Source: an uncultured Anaerolineales bacterium (GTDB lineage: Bacteria > Chloroflexota > Anaerolineae > Anaerolineales > Villigracilaceae). From it: DNA of 32,854 bases. A model generated the notes under the pieces. It was given only the letters and a program-made list of their open reading frames with translations, made no database searches and was not told the DNA's origin. Below are positions 1 through 7,773 of this stretch, piece after piece. The position numbers and the translations under genes were made by a program. The stretch is taken from the NCBI GenBank assembly GCA_903829085.1, contig CAIKOL010000340.1, forward strand, positions 1 to 32,854, written 5' to 3'. How positions within the stretch are numbered: the stretch's first letter is position 1; each line of letters starts with the position of its first letter.

Positions 1-36
1 CATCTCTTTCCCTACTTCACGGAGATTCCCAAAGAG
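1..36 (-). repeat. Right end of a type A palindromic element, cut by the window start
   Basis: Positions 1-36 match 9810-9845 at 34 of 36 bases (differences at 3 and 31), so this is the outer arm of the same element found complete at 9732-9845. Its central hairpin and other arm lie before the window. By alignment the element ends at 36. If it made a target duplication like the other copies, the next bases, CCATATGGTT (37-46), should recur just upstream of the window. The coaBC promoter begins directly after it. Confidence 0.75.
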
Positions 37-73
37 CCATATGGTTTTTTCACTAAGCGTTACCGGTTGGCAT

Positions 74-79
74 TATAAT
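74..79 (+). promoter_or_regulatory. -10 box of coaBC, possibly giving a leaderless mRNA
   Basis: A perfect TATAAT ends 9 nt before the ATG at 89. Transcription normally starts about 6-8 nt after the -10 box, so the mRNA would begin at or within a few bases of the start codon, with no room for a Shine-Dalgarno site. No convincing -35 hexamer is visible 16-18 bp upstream. Confidence 0.5.
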
Positions 80-88
80 TAGCCTAGT

Positions 89-1300
89 ATGTCCATCTTC
101 ACATCCAAACACATTCTCTTAGGTGTAACCGGTTCCATCGCCGCTTATAAGTCTGCTGACTTGGCATCCAAGCTGACCCAGGCTGGTGCACAAGTTGATT
201 GCATTCTTACTCCTTCCGCGGAGAAATTTATTTCTGCGCTCACCTTCCAGTCCGTTACCGGGCGAAAAGCATTCACTGATGCCGATCTTTGGGGTGGTGA
301 AGCCCATGTACTGCACGTCGGTCTCGGACACAGTGCTGATCTGCTGGTCATCGCCCCGTGCACAGCCAACACTCTCGGCCAATTGGCTCACGGGTTGGCT
401 GATACTTTGCTGACCATCACCGCACTGGCATCCCGCTGTCCGTTGCTTATCGCTCCGGCCATGGATGTGGGTATTTACACCCACTCCGCTACCCAGGAAA
501 ACCTCTCCATCCTGGCAAAACGAGGCGCCTATTTCGCCGGTCCCGCTGAAGGCAGAATGGCCTCCGGCTTGATCGGTATGGGCCGCTTTATCGAACCTGT
601 AGAACTGCTGGGGTATATCCGCTTTGTTTTAGGATCTGGAGGAAAATTGTCCGGGAAAAAAATAGTTGTCACCGCAGGCGGAACCCAGGAACCGCTCGAT
701 CCGGTGCGAATGTTGACGAACAGATCCTCAGGGAAACAGGGTTATGCGATAGCACAAGCTGCCATAGATGCTGGAGGAACTGTTGTACTGATCACTGCAC
801 CTGCGAGTTCGATTCCACCGGTGGGAGCTAAAGTTGTACCCGTCCAAACCGCCCGGGAGATGCTGGATGCAGTGCTGGCTGAATCATCTGGAGCGGATGC
901 GTTGGTAATGGCCGCCGCTGTTGCCGACTTCCATCCCAAGACGGTCGCAGAATACAAGCTCAAGAAGAAGGATGGAATTCCACAGATCGAACTGGAGGCC
1001 ACCGGAGATATCCTTTTGGCAGTAGCGAATTTGGGATCCAGAAAACCGCAGGTTGTTATCGGGTTCGCCGCTGAAAGTCGTGATCTGCTGGAGAATGCCG
1101 GGATTAAATTAATATCCAAGAAGCTGGATATGCTCGTTGCCAATGACATTTCCGCTCCCGATGCCGGGTTCGGCGTGGAGACTAATCGCGTCACATTGAT
1201 GTTCCCGAATGCAAAAGAAGAAACCTTGCCATTGATGAGTAAGACTGAAGTGGCAGAGACCATCATCACACATTTAGGGGTACTCCTGGAGAATAGATGA
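89..1300 (+). CDS. coaBC: Bifunctional phosphopantothenoylcysteine decarboxylase / phosphopantothenate-cysteine ligase
   Basis: CoaBC makes 4'-phosphopantetheine for coenzyme A: the CoaB domain joins phosphopantothenate to cysteine using CTP, and the FMN-dependent CoaC domain decarboxylates the product. The 403-aa length is normal. CoaC covers about residues 7-180, with the flavin motif GVTGSIAAYKS (12-22), the conserved H76 and APCTANT (89-95). CoaB covers about 188-400, with TAGGTQEPLDPVR and the lysine-rich YKLKKK loop. Two CoaC signature residues differ from the textbook form: the Asn of PxMNxxMW is D126 (PAMDVGIY), and the Cys of the substrate-clamp loop is S159 (RMASGLIGMGR). The start lies 9 nt after a TATAAT box and has no Shine-Dalgarno. 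The stop overlaps the next start by four bases (ATGA), so the two genes are probably co-translated. Confidence 0.96.
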   Translation: MSIFTSKHILLGVTGSIAAYKSADLASKLTQAGAQVDCILTPSAEKFISALTFQSVTGRKAFTDADLWGGEAHVLHVGLGHSADLLVIAPCTANTLGQLAHGLADTLLTITALASRCPLLIAPAMDVGIYTHSATQENLSILAKRGAYFAGPAEGRMASGLIGMGRFIEPVELLGYIRFVLGSGGKLSGKKIVVTAGGTQEPLDPVRMLTNRSSGKQGYAIAQAAIDAGGTVVLITAPASSIPPVGAKVVPVQTAREMLDAVLAESSGADALVMAAAVADFHPKTVAEYKLKKKDGIPQIELEATGDILLAVANLGSRKPQVVIGFAAESRDLLENAGIKLISKKLDMLVANDISAPDAGFGVETNRVTLMFPNAKEETLPLMSKTEVAETIITHLGVLLENR

Positions 1301-2031
1301 CACAAGTTTTGGTAATCTCTGATGTTCATGCAAACGCCATCGCACTAGAAGCTGTCCTGAATGATGCTGGAAACGTGGACGAGACATGGTGTTTGGGCGA
1401 TGTGGTTGGTTACGGCCCACAGCCCAATGAATGTATTGAACGCATTCGCTCCCTTCCCAATTTGACTTGCATGATGGGTAACCATGATTTCGCTGCCGTA
1501 GGCGATATGACACTGGAGACATTTAATACCGATGCAAGAAAAGCCTTGCTCTGGCAGCGCAAATTGCTAAACGAAAACAGTAGGAGTTTCTTAAGTTCCT
1601 TGCCCGATGAATTGGTTGTGCACGGCGATGTTTCCCTGGCACATGGCAGCCCGCGTGACCCGATCTGGGAATATATTATGAATACGCTGGTTGCACGCAT
1701 CAACCTGGCTTTCTTTGATACCTCCTGGTGTTTTGTAGGACACACTCATTTTCAAGCAGTGTTCCAGTTCCATGCCACGAGCGATGACCTGTCCATTGAG
1801 GTGCCGCGCCCTGCAGAACCATACGAACTTAAAGAACGTGCCATTCTGAACCCCGGTTCTGTCGGACAGCCGCGCGACCGGGATCCACGCGCTGCATATG
1901 CCATCTTCTCCCCGGAAGCGCACACTTGGGAGCCACGCCGTGTGGAATATGATATCAAGGCTGTTCAGAAAATGATTCTCGATGCCGGCCTTCCATCCCG
2001 TCATGCTGAGCGTCTTGCGGGAGGTTGGTAA
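1297..2031 (+). CDS. Calcineurin-like metallophosphoesterase (YfcE/MJ0936-like)
   Basis: This 244-aa protein has the dinuclear-metal phosphoesterase motifs in order: DVH (D9, H11), GDVVGYGP (34-41), GNHD (61-64), a central HGS and a C-terminal GHTH. NPGSVGQPRD follows, a loop typical of the compact YfcE/MJ0936 phosphodiesterase group. It is cytoplasmic with no signal peptide. The physiological substrate cannot be told from sequence; relatives act on phosphodiesters or nucleotides. It overlaps coaBC by ATGA, so it belongs to the same transcript, and a strong hairpin terminator follows directly. Confidence 0.88.
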   Translation: MTQVLVISDVHANAIALEAVLNDAGNVDETWCLGDVVGYGPQPNECIERIRSLPNLTCMMGNHDFAAVGDMTLETFNTDARKALLWQRKLLNENSRSFLSSLPDELVVHGDVSLAHGSPRDPIWEYIMNTLVARINLAFFDTSWCFVGHTHFQAVFQFHATSDDLSIEVPRPAEPYELKERAILNPGSVGQPRDRDPRAAYAIFSPEAHTWEPRRVEYDIKAVQKMILDAGLPSRHAERLAGGW

Positions 2032-2035
2032 ACAA

Positions 2036-2086
2036 ATAAAAAAAGCACCACCAGCGGAATTGAGCTGCTGGTGTTTTTTTTATTTT
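2036..2086. terminator. Rho-independent terminator after the coaBC unit
   Basis: A seven-pair stem CACCAGC (2049-2055) / GCTGGTG (2067-2073) is followed by eight T (2074-2081) and preceded by an A-rich tract (2036-2044). It can therefore work on both strands. It begins just after the stop of the phosphoesterase gene. Confidence 0.88.
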
Positions 2087-2137
2087 CTGGTGGTTGATCC
2101 AACATTAGTCTGCCACGTTCTTTTCAATGGAACATAT

Positions 2138-2150
2138 CCTGTCGGACAGG
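2138..2150. promoter_or_regulatory. Perfect dyad upstream of the DUF4349 lipoprotein gene
   Basis: CCTGTC-G-GACAGG is a perfect 6+6 inverted repeat around one base, 51 nt before the ATG of the next gene. Its size suits a dimeric repressor site. It has no T-tract, so it is not a terminator. The role is inferred from position only. Confidence 0.3.
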
Positions 2151-2200
2151 CGTCTATGGCATAACCTGATCCATCTTATATTTCGAAAGAGGAGAATGCC

Positions 2201-3175
2201 ATGAACAAGAAAACCGTTTTAGCAATTGTTATCCTGATGATAGTGCTGGCTGCATGTGGAGTAAAGGCAGCTGCCACACCATCAGTACAACTGGTTTCGC
2301 CGGGTATTGATAACAGTGGGGCACCTGCCTATGAAAATGCTCCCCTTCCCACCCAGGCCTATTCAGCCGTTTCTGATGCCAGCAAAGCAGCCGGATCAGG
2401 AAACGCCAGCACTGCCGCCCTCCAGGACCGGCTGGTGATCATGAACGCCGATCTGACCATTGTCATTCCTGACCCACAGGCCAAGATGGACGCCATAAAC
2501 CAGTTGGCTAATAACCTGGGCGGCTTTGTTATTTCAATGAACATGTATCAGACCTACACCCAAAATGGAGCAACCGCCCCGGAAGGCACCATTTCCATTC
2601 GGGTCCCGTCGGATAAACTGGACAATGCCCTTACCCAGATCAAGGCAGACGCAGTTGAAGTCCGTAACGAGACCCGTTCCGGTCAGGATGTCACATCCAC
2701 GTACGTAGACCTGCAAAGCCAGCTAACCAACCTGGAAATGGCCGAAACGGATCTTCAGGCAATCATGGATGAAGCCAAGAATAACCCTAATAGTAGTACT
2801 ACATCCAAAACACAAGACGTATTGGATGTCTACAATCAAATCATTTCCGTGCGTGGACAAATAGAGTCGATCAAAGGTCAGATGCAGTATTACGAACAGT
2901 CTTCCGCCTACTCGCTTATCAATGTAACCCTGGTCGCTGAAGAGACCATTCAGCCAATTGAGATTGGCGGGTGGAAACCCGAAGGTGTTGCACGGGATGC
3001 CATCCAGTCGTTGATCAAGTTCTGGCAGAATTTCGTGAACTTCCTGATCAAAATTTTCCTGCTCGTTCTTCCGATCTTGATCACCATCTTCGGACCGATA
3101 GCACTGATAATTTGGGGTATCGTCGCCCTGGTAAAACGGCAGAAGAGGAAGAAAGCCCAAGCCAATAAAGCATAA
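2201..3175 (+). CDS. DUF4349 domain lipoprotein with C-terminal membrane anchor
   Basis: This 324-aa envelope protein starts with a lipoprotein signal (hydrophobic residues 5-18, then the lipobox LAAC with Cys19). A low-complexity linker leads into a DUF4349 domain (about 75-255). That domain contains an alpha/beta section (RLVIMNADLTIVI... to GTISIRVPSDKLDNAL) and a long coiled coil (about 160-235). A transmembrane segment lies near 280-312, followed by a basic tail (KRQKRKKAQ). Having both a lipid anchor and a C-terminal helix would fix the domain to the outer face of the membrane at both ends. GAGGAG lies 6-7 nt before the ATG, a clear Shine-Dalgarno. The molecular function of DUF4349 is unknown. 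An upstream terminator and a downstream hairpin suggest it is transcribed alone. Confidence 0.85.
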   Translation: MNKKTVLAIVILMIVLAACGVKAAATPSVQLVSPGIDNSGAPAYENAPLPTQAYSAVSDASKAAGSGNASTAALQDRLVIMNADLTIVIPDPQAKMDAINQLANNLGGFVISMNMYQTYTQNGATAPEGTISIRVPSDKLDNALTQIKADAVEVRNETRSGQDVTSTYVDLQSQLTNLEMAETDLQAIMDEAKNNPNSSTTSKTQDVLDVYNQIISVRGQIESIKGQMQYYEQSSAYSLINVTLVAEETIQPIEIGGWKPEGVARDAIQSLIKFWQNFVNFLIKIFLLVLPILITIFGPIALIIWGIVALVKRQKRKKAQANKA

Positions 3176-3191
3176 CCATTCTCTCCCCCCG

Positions 3192-3214
3192 CCCCTCTCC
3201 CAAAAGGAGAGGGG
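3192..3214. terminator. GC-rich hairpin between the DUF4349 gene and rsmG, abutting the rsmG -10 box
   Basis: CCCCTCTCC (3192-3200) pairs perfectly with GGAGAGGGG (3206-3214) around a CAAAA loop. TATAAT follows at once (3215-3220). The hairpin could end the DUF4349 transcript, though the downstream T-tract is broken. It also fills the space where an rsmG -35 box would lie. A C-rich run (3185-3195) precedes it. Confidence 0.55.
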
Positions 3215-3220
3215 TATAAT
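3215..3220 (+). promoter_or_regulatory. -10 box of rsmG, possibly leaderless
   Basis: TATAAT ends 7 nt before the GTG start at 3228, which puts the expected transcription start on the start codon itself. No Shine-Dalgarno precedes the GTG. The -35 region is taken up by the hairpin at 3192-3214, and no TTGACA-like hexamer is present. Confidence 0.5.
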
Positions 3221-3227
3221 TTTATTC

Positions 3228-3938
3228 GTGGAGAAACTTGTCCTTGAAGCTCAGCAACTCTTTGGGATCCACCTGACCAGGCACCAGGTGGAACTGTTAA
3301 TAGCATTTGAACGCGAGCTGCTGGAGTGGAACGATAAATTCAACCTGACCGCCATCCGTGATTCGGAAGGAATTCGCACCAAGCACTTCCTGGATTCATT
3401 CTCCTGTTCGCTGGCTTGGAAGGAAAGACCGCCCCGCCGGTTGATCGATATCGGCACCGGTGCTGGCTTTCCAGGCATCCCGCTCAAGATCCTTTACCCT
3501 TCCATGCGGCTCACCTTGGTTGAATCAGTGGGCAAGAAAGCCAATTTCTGCCGCCACCTGGTTGAGATCTTTAAACTGGAAGGCACGGAAGTGGTTACCG
3601 CCCGCGCCGAAGAAGTGGGACAGATGCCTGCTCACCGAGAAGCTTACGACTGGGCCGTGGCACGCGCCGTTGCAAAAATGTCTGTGCTGGCTGAATATCT
3701 TCTGCCTCTGGTGCAGGTGGGCGGGGCAATGCTGGCGCAAAAAGGTCTAAGCGGTCCAGTAGAAACCCACACAGCAGGAATGGCACTCACACTGCTCGGC
3801 GGTCAGGTGCGTCATTTGCTCCCCGTCACCTTACCAGGAGTTGCTGATGAACGTTTCCTGGTAGTGGTGGATAAAGTGGCGGCTACTCCACCACAATACC
3901 CGCGCAAACCGGGCATTCCAGCGAAAAAACCGTTGTAA
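3228..3938 (+). CDS. rsmG: 16S rRNA (guanine527-N7)-methyltransferase
   Basis: RsmG (GidB) methylates N7 of G527 in the 530 loop of 16S rRNA using S-adenosylmethionine. The 236-aa length is normal. The N-terminal helical cap has WNDKFNLTAI (34-43) and HFLDS (53-57). The SAM-binding Rossmann core has LIDIGTGAGFPGIPLKIL (72-89), then VESVGKKANF and ARAEE, and the catalytic-region VARAVAKM. The start is GTG at 3228, 7 nt after a TATAAT, with no Shine-Dalgarno. The next gene converges, with a 23-nt gap and no clear terminator. Confidence 0.95.
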   Translation: MEKLVLEAQQLFGIHLTRHQVELLIAFERELLEWNDKFNLTAIRDSEGIRTKHFLDSFSCSLAWKERPPRRLIDIGTGAGFPGIPLKILYPSMRLTLVESVGKKANFCRHLVEIFKLEGTEVVTARAEEVGQMPAHREAYDWAVARAVAKMSVLAEYLLPLVQVGGAMLAQKGLSGPVETHTAGMALTLLGGQVRHLLPVTLPGVADERFLVVVDKVAATPPQYPRKPGIPAKKPL

Positions 3939-3961
3939 ACGATTCCCCAATTTTCTGCTGT

Positions 3962-5608
3962 CTACACTACCCTCTCATCTTGTTCATTAGCCACTTCCCC
4001 CTTTTCCATCTTTTTCCTCAAATATTCAGGCCATTGGCTGATATCCTCGGATGGCAAGAAGGTCAGGCTGGCGCCATTCTGGGTGAATAGTTCGTTCCTA
4101 TGGCAGTTGAGCACTGCTTTGGCCGCATCAATCCCCGATGCAGTCACGCCTGCCACTCCATGGCTGAGTGTGCTCGCCCCACACAAGAATAACCCGCTAA
4201 ACTCTGTACGTGGTTGAAATGCCCAAGGTCCCACCTGCGAGGGGCTCTTTGCGATTCCGTATAGGTTGCCGCGCGTGGCATTGAGGTAATGTTCATTCGT
4301 TAGCGGGGTGCCCAGACTGGAAAAGACAATGTGCTTGCTCAAACCAGGGATATGCTTCTCCAGCCCGCGCACCATACGCCAGGCCAGGTCTTCCTTCATA
4401 GCCGCGTAATCCGCTGGGCGTGCACCGTAGCTGGTGTGAGCCCATTTCTCAAATGCTTCATACCCCACAAATGCGAATGACTCGCAGGTATGGTGCCCCG
4501 AGTGCATCTTCGACGGATCTTTCAACGTAGTCACGGTAAGGAACATGCCGGGTGGCGTTTCATTTTGCAGCATGGCCTTGGTAAGACCGTCTGAGTAAAT
4601 CTTGTCCAGATCAGAATGATCGTAGAACCAGAAATTGCCTGAATCGAGTCCCGCAGAGCGCATGTCCATATCGGTTGCGAAGAACAGGCTGAGGCATGAA
4701 GTGGAAAATTGGATGGAATCGACCTTGCGTTTGAGTCGAGAAGAGAGCTTATCCCTTCCAATCAACTGGCTGAACGTTACCTCTGGATCGGCATTTGAAA
4801 TAACCACTTCCGCGCGGATCTCTTCGCCCGTGTCCAGTTCCACTCCTATTACTTTTTTCTGTTCGACAAGAATCCTCTTCACCCGGCATTGTAGCCTTAT
4901 TTCTCCTCCTGCGCGTTTTAATGCCTTGACGAACGCTCGCGGAATCGAAAACGACCCACCCAGGGGGTAGTACCCACCGTCAAGATAGTGATTTGTGATG
5001 CCGGCAAGCATGAACGCCGAGACCTGCGAAGGCGGTAGCCCGTGATCGCCAGCCTGACCAGCCAGAACGCCGCGCAGGAAGGGGTCGCTGACGTGTGAGT
5101 TGATCAGGTCCGCACCTGAAGCACGCATCCACTTGAGAATAGTCGGCGCACTCAGGGCAGATTTTAATGGATGATTCAGGTCGCCGATACGGGAGAGTGC
5201 ATCCATCATCTTCGTCAGGTCTGCAAAATATCCATCTATTCCCCTGGACTCATGCGGGAAATGGCCCTTCAACCGTTCGATGAGGTTTTCCTTGCCCTTG
5301 GGAAAATCCACCCGCTTATCGCCAATGAGTATGTGATCATAGCCATCTGGATTAAGTTCGCAGAAGGTAAGGTCCTGTGAAACACCAAGTCCATCGTAAA
5401 TCTGTCGCAACCCCCCGCCTTCCTGCAAGTCACCTATATAATGGACACCAGGGCTGAAACGGTAACCCTGGAGCGTAAATGAATGTGTCCATCCACCCGG
5501 TCGGTCGTGCTGTTCGAGTACCAGAACCTTCTTCCCTGCCTGTGCCAGTGCCACAGCAGAAGTCAGTCCACCCGCGCCGGAGCCGATGACGATCGCATCG
5601 TAATCCAC
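3962..5608 (-). CDS. FAD-dependent oxidoreductase of the RetSat / carotenoid desaturase-isomerase family
   Basis: About 548 aa. The N-terminal dinucleotide-binding fold has GSGAGG (9-14), then an acidic strand end and RPGGWTHSF, the flavin loop typical of phytoene desaturase, CrtISO and retinol saturase proteins. The C-terminal FAD segment includes LFLCGASTLSHGVAGVTASG. Members of the family saturate, desaturate or isomerise polyenes; the substrate here is not determinable. The GTG at 5608 follows the cupin stop by one base and has AAAAGGA about 7 nt upstream. A TTG at 5626, overlapping the cupin gene, is possible but lacks a Shine-Dalgarno. It is the last gene of the minus-strand unit that includes def and recF. 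Confidence 0.87.
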   Translation of the reverse strand: MDYDAIVIGSGAGGLTSAVALAQAGKKVLVLEQHDRPGGWTHSFTLQGYRFSPGVHYIGDLQEGGGLRQIYDGLGVSQDLTFCELNPDGYDHILIGDKRVDFPKGKENLIERLKGHFPHESRGIDGYFADLTKMMDALSRIGDLNHPLKSALSAPTILKWMRASGADLINSHVSDPFLRGVLAGQAGDHGLPPSQVSAFMLAGITNHYLDGGYYPLGGSFSIPRAFVKALKRAGGEIRLQCRVKRILVEQKKVIGVELDTGEEIRAEVVISNADPEVTFSQLIGRDKLSSRLKRKVDSIQFSTSCLSLFFATDMDMRSAGLDSGNFWFYDHSDLDKIYSDGLTKAMLQNETPPGMFLTVTTLKDPSKMHSGHHTCESFAFVGYEAFEKWAHTSYGARPADYAAMKEDLAWRMVRGLEKHIPGLSKHIVFSSLGTPLTNEHYLNATRGNLYGIAKSPSQVGPWAFQPRTEFSGLFLCGASTLSHGVAGVTASGIDAAKAVLNCHRNELFTQNGASLTFLPSEDISQWPEYLRKKMEKGEVANEQDERVV

Positions 5609-5609
5609 C

Positions 5610-5972
5610 TCAACATTCCTTTTCAAGAATTTCGATCACATCTGGCTTATTAGGAATGATGCACAGGAATTCAAAATTTTCCTCGCCTGTATTCTGATAC
5701 CAGTGCGGAACACCCTCCGGAATGAAGGCAACATCGCCGACATATACATCGAAGGTTTCAGTGCCAATACCAATTGTGGCGTGACCTGCCAGAACATATT
5801 GTTCGTGCTCCACCGTGTTGGTATGGTTTGGCATCCCACCGCCGGGCTCCATTACAAAACGACGCAATGCAAAATTCGGACCTTCCTGGGACGAAATCAA
5901 CACCTGGATGGTGGTCTTATCTCCTGCTTTGACAATTTGCTTTTCCACATCCCGTGCGTGTTTTACAGACAT
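5610..5972 (-). CDS. Small single-domain cupin protein
   Basis: This 120-aa protein is one conserved beta-barrel. Motif 2 is complete (GDVAFIPEGVPHWYQN, ligand H90). Motif 1 reads H50-T-N52-T-V-E-H56-E57, so the usual second histidine of HxH is Asn52, with an extra His56 beside Glu57. Metal binding through H50, E57, H90 and perhaps H56 is plausible. Small cupins of this kind include dioxygenases, isomerases and sugar- or regulator-binding proteins, so function is open. The ATG at 5972 is 1 nt past the recF stop with AAGGAT as Shine-Dalgarno. The stop is one base before the next gene's GTG. Tight coupling suggests it works with the FAD oxidoreductase. Confidence 0.85.
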   Translation of the reverse strand: MSVKHARDVEKQIVKAGDKTTIQVLISSQEGPNFALRRFVMEPGGGMPNHTNTVEHEQYVLAGHATIGIGTETFDVYVGDVAFIPEGVPHWYQNTGEENFEFLCIIPNKPDVIEILEKEC

Positions 5973-5973
5973 T

Positions 5974-7194
5974 TCATCCTTCCTTTCCATTCTCAAAGAT
6001 CTTGACGGTTCCATTAGCCACTTCCCACTTCTCGGCTTTTTGCACAAAATTGGAGGAAAATAGCTTTAAATCCGTTGTGGTGAGCATCGCCTGCTCGATT
6101 TTTTCCAGATACGCCAACAAATCCAGGCGGCGCTGTGTATCCAGCTCTGCCAGAACTTCATCCAGAAGCAACACTGGCCACTGACCGGTACGGGCTTTCA
6201 TCCATTCGGTCTCAGCCAATTTAAGAGCCAGGAGGGTCGTGCGTACCTGTCCACGTGAGCCAAAGTCAGACAAGTCTATCCCGTTAGCCAGGAAACGCAA
6301 TTCGTCCCGGTGTGGACCAAGTACTGTCACCCCGCGGCGGATTTCCTCGCTCCGGTTATTTCTTAGAGCCGTGGCATAACCCTGACGGATTTCCTCCTCG
6401 CTTAAACTGTTCCGCTGCACAGTGGTTTTGAGTGGCATGGCAATCTGCCCAACCGGAGAGAGCAATGGATCATAAGCCGGCTGGTAATGGATCCGTAAAA
6501 TTTCAGTTCCATGGGTCAGATCCCGGTGGATTTGAGAGGCCAGTTTTTCAATCTCGAAAACCGCTTCGATTCGTCGCAGGATGATCGTCGCGCCGCAGCG
6601 GGTGATGGTCTCATCCCAGAAATCCAGCTGGGACTTGTCTCCACCCCGTTCGGCTAGCAATTTTAATAAGGCATTACGCTGGGTCAGCGCCTGGCTGTAT
6701 TCGTTTAGAAGGTGGGCATAACCAGGGATGGTTTGTGCTAACGCCAGATTCAAGTAGCGGCGTCTTTCCTCGGGTCCCCCTTCAATGATCTGCACCATCT
6801 GCGGGACAAAGATGACCGCGTTGAAATGCCCGATGACTTCAGATAGCGGGCGCTTGATACCATCAAGCAGGATCTCCTTGCGCAGACGCTGGTTAATCGC
6901 GCCTACCGCTTCGAGTACCAGGCGCACCTCCAGCTTGTGCTTGGTCGGCCCGCGTACATACTCAGCCACCAGCCGTCCCACAGCCAGTTCTTTCCTGGCT
7001 TCTAGGAAATTTACCAGTTGCCGGTCGGCGTGAGTTTGGAAGGAGGTGAAGGCCGCCAGAAAATAGACCGCTTCCAGTACGCTGGTCTTACCCTGGGCAT
7101 TATTGCCAGTCAGCAAAATAACCCGCCGGGGGATGTCCATATCCAGGCGGGTAAAACTGCGAAAGTTGGTCAGGGAAAGATGGGTGAGGTGCAT
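5974..7194 (-). CDS. recF: DNA replication/repair protein RecF
   Basis: RecF is an SMC-like ATPase that loads RecA at gapped DNA with RecO and RecR. The 406-aa length is slightly longer than usual. The start MHLTHLSLTNFRSF is the classic RecF N-terminus. The Walker A is GNNAQGKT (30-37). The lid has GPEERRRYLN, the ABC signature region has SDFGSRGQVRTTLLALKLAE, and Walker B with the D-loop is PVLLLDEVLAELD. In many bacteria recF sits with dnaA and dnaN; here it lies 30 nt downstream of def and directly upstream of a cupin gene. Confidence 0.95.
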   Translation of the reverse strand: MHLTHLSLTNFRSFTRLDMDIPRRVILLTGNNAQGKTSVLEAVYFLAAFTSFQTHADRQLVNFLEARKELAVGRLVAEYVRGPTKHKLEVRLVLEAVGAINQRLRKEILLDGIKRPLSEVIGHFNAVIFVPQMVQIIEGGPEERRRYLNLALAQTIPGYAHLLNEYSQALTQRNALLKLLAERGGDKSQLDFWDETITRCGATIILRRIEAVFEIEKLASQIHRDLTHGTEILRIHYQPAYDPLLSPVGQIAMPLKTTVQRNSLSEEEIRQGYATALRNNRSEEIRRGVTVLGPHRDELRFLANGIDLSDFGSRGQVRTTLLALKLAETEWMKARTGQWPVLLLDEVLAELDTQRRLDLLAYLEKIEQAMLTTTDLKLFSSNFVQKAEKWEVANGTVKIFENGKEG

Positions 7195-7224
7195 GGAGGG
7201 TTACAAAATAGAATGGAAAACCTT

Positions 7225-7737
7225 TCAAACGTTGTCCAACACCGGCTCTTCCGGGGCAGGTTTCCAAACCTTGGTGGCCCGGTCGGTAAACACTATTCCG
7301 TTCAAATGATCAATCTCATGCTGGAAAATGCGCGCCAACCAACCCTGGGCCTTAATCTTGATTGCCTGTCCACGGCGGGTCTGACCTTTTACGATCACTG
7401 CTATTGTACGTTCCACTTCGCCATGTAAATTGGGAATGGATAAGCAGCCTTCAATGCCCATTTCTGTCTCCTCAGAGGCTTCTTTTACCTCGGGGTTGAC
7501 CACCACATAAAGTTTCTTGGGGGAGTCTTCCAATTCATCATCTTCGGGATACTCCACCACGATCAGGCGGTCCGATTTACCCACCTGCGGTGCAGCCAAC
7601 CCAACGCCAGGTGCATCACGCAAGGTCTCGATCATATCTTCTATCAGGGTCTGTAAATCTGAGTCAAAGAGGGTAACAGTTCGGGCTTTACGGCGAAGGA
7701 TGGGATTGGGCAGGGTTATAATTTCACGGAGTGTCAT
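7225..7737 (-). CDS. def: Peptide deformylase
   Basis: Removes the formyl group from the N-terminal methionine of new proteins. The 170-aa sequence has all three motifs: GVGLAAPQ (44-51), EGCLS (96-100) and QHEIDH (139-144). The predicted metal ligands are C98, H140 and H144, with E141 catalytic. A short acidic insertion (DDELEDS) follows the first motif. It starts 36 nt after the stop of the cNMP/bPH2 gene and leads into recF, so the five genes from 9501 to 3962 may be one operon. Confidence 0.96.
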   Translation of the reverse strand: MTLREIITLPNPILRRKARTVTLFDSDLQTLIEDMIETLRDAPGVGLAAPQVGKSDRLIVVEYPEDDELEDSPKKLYVVVNPEVKEASEETEMGIEGCLSIPNLHGEVERTIAVIVKGQTRRGQAIKIKAQGWLARIFQHEIDHLNGIVFTDRATKVWKPAPEEPVLDNV

Positions 7738-7773
7738 GATTCACCATTGCAACAAATTTAAAGGTCTGAGCGC

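Noticed and set aside
5609-5626. TTG start for the RetSat-like oxidoreductase
   Set aside because: It overlaps the cupin gene by 17 nt and lacks a Shine-Dalgarno, while the GTG at 5608 has AAAAGGA at good spacing. Not fully excluded.
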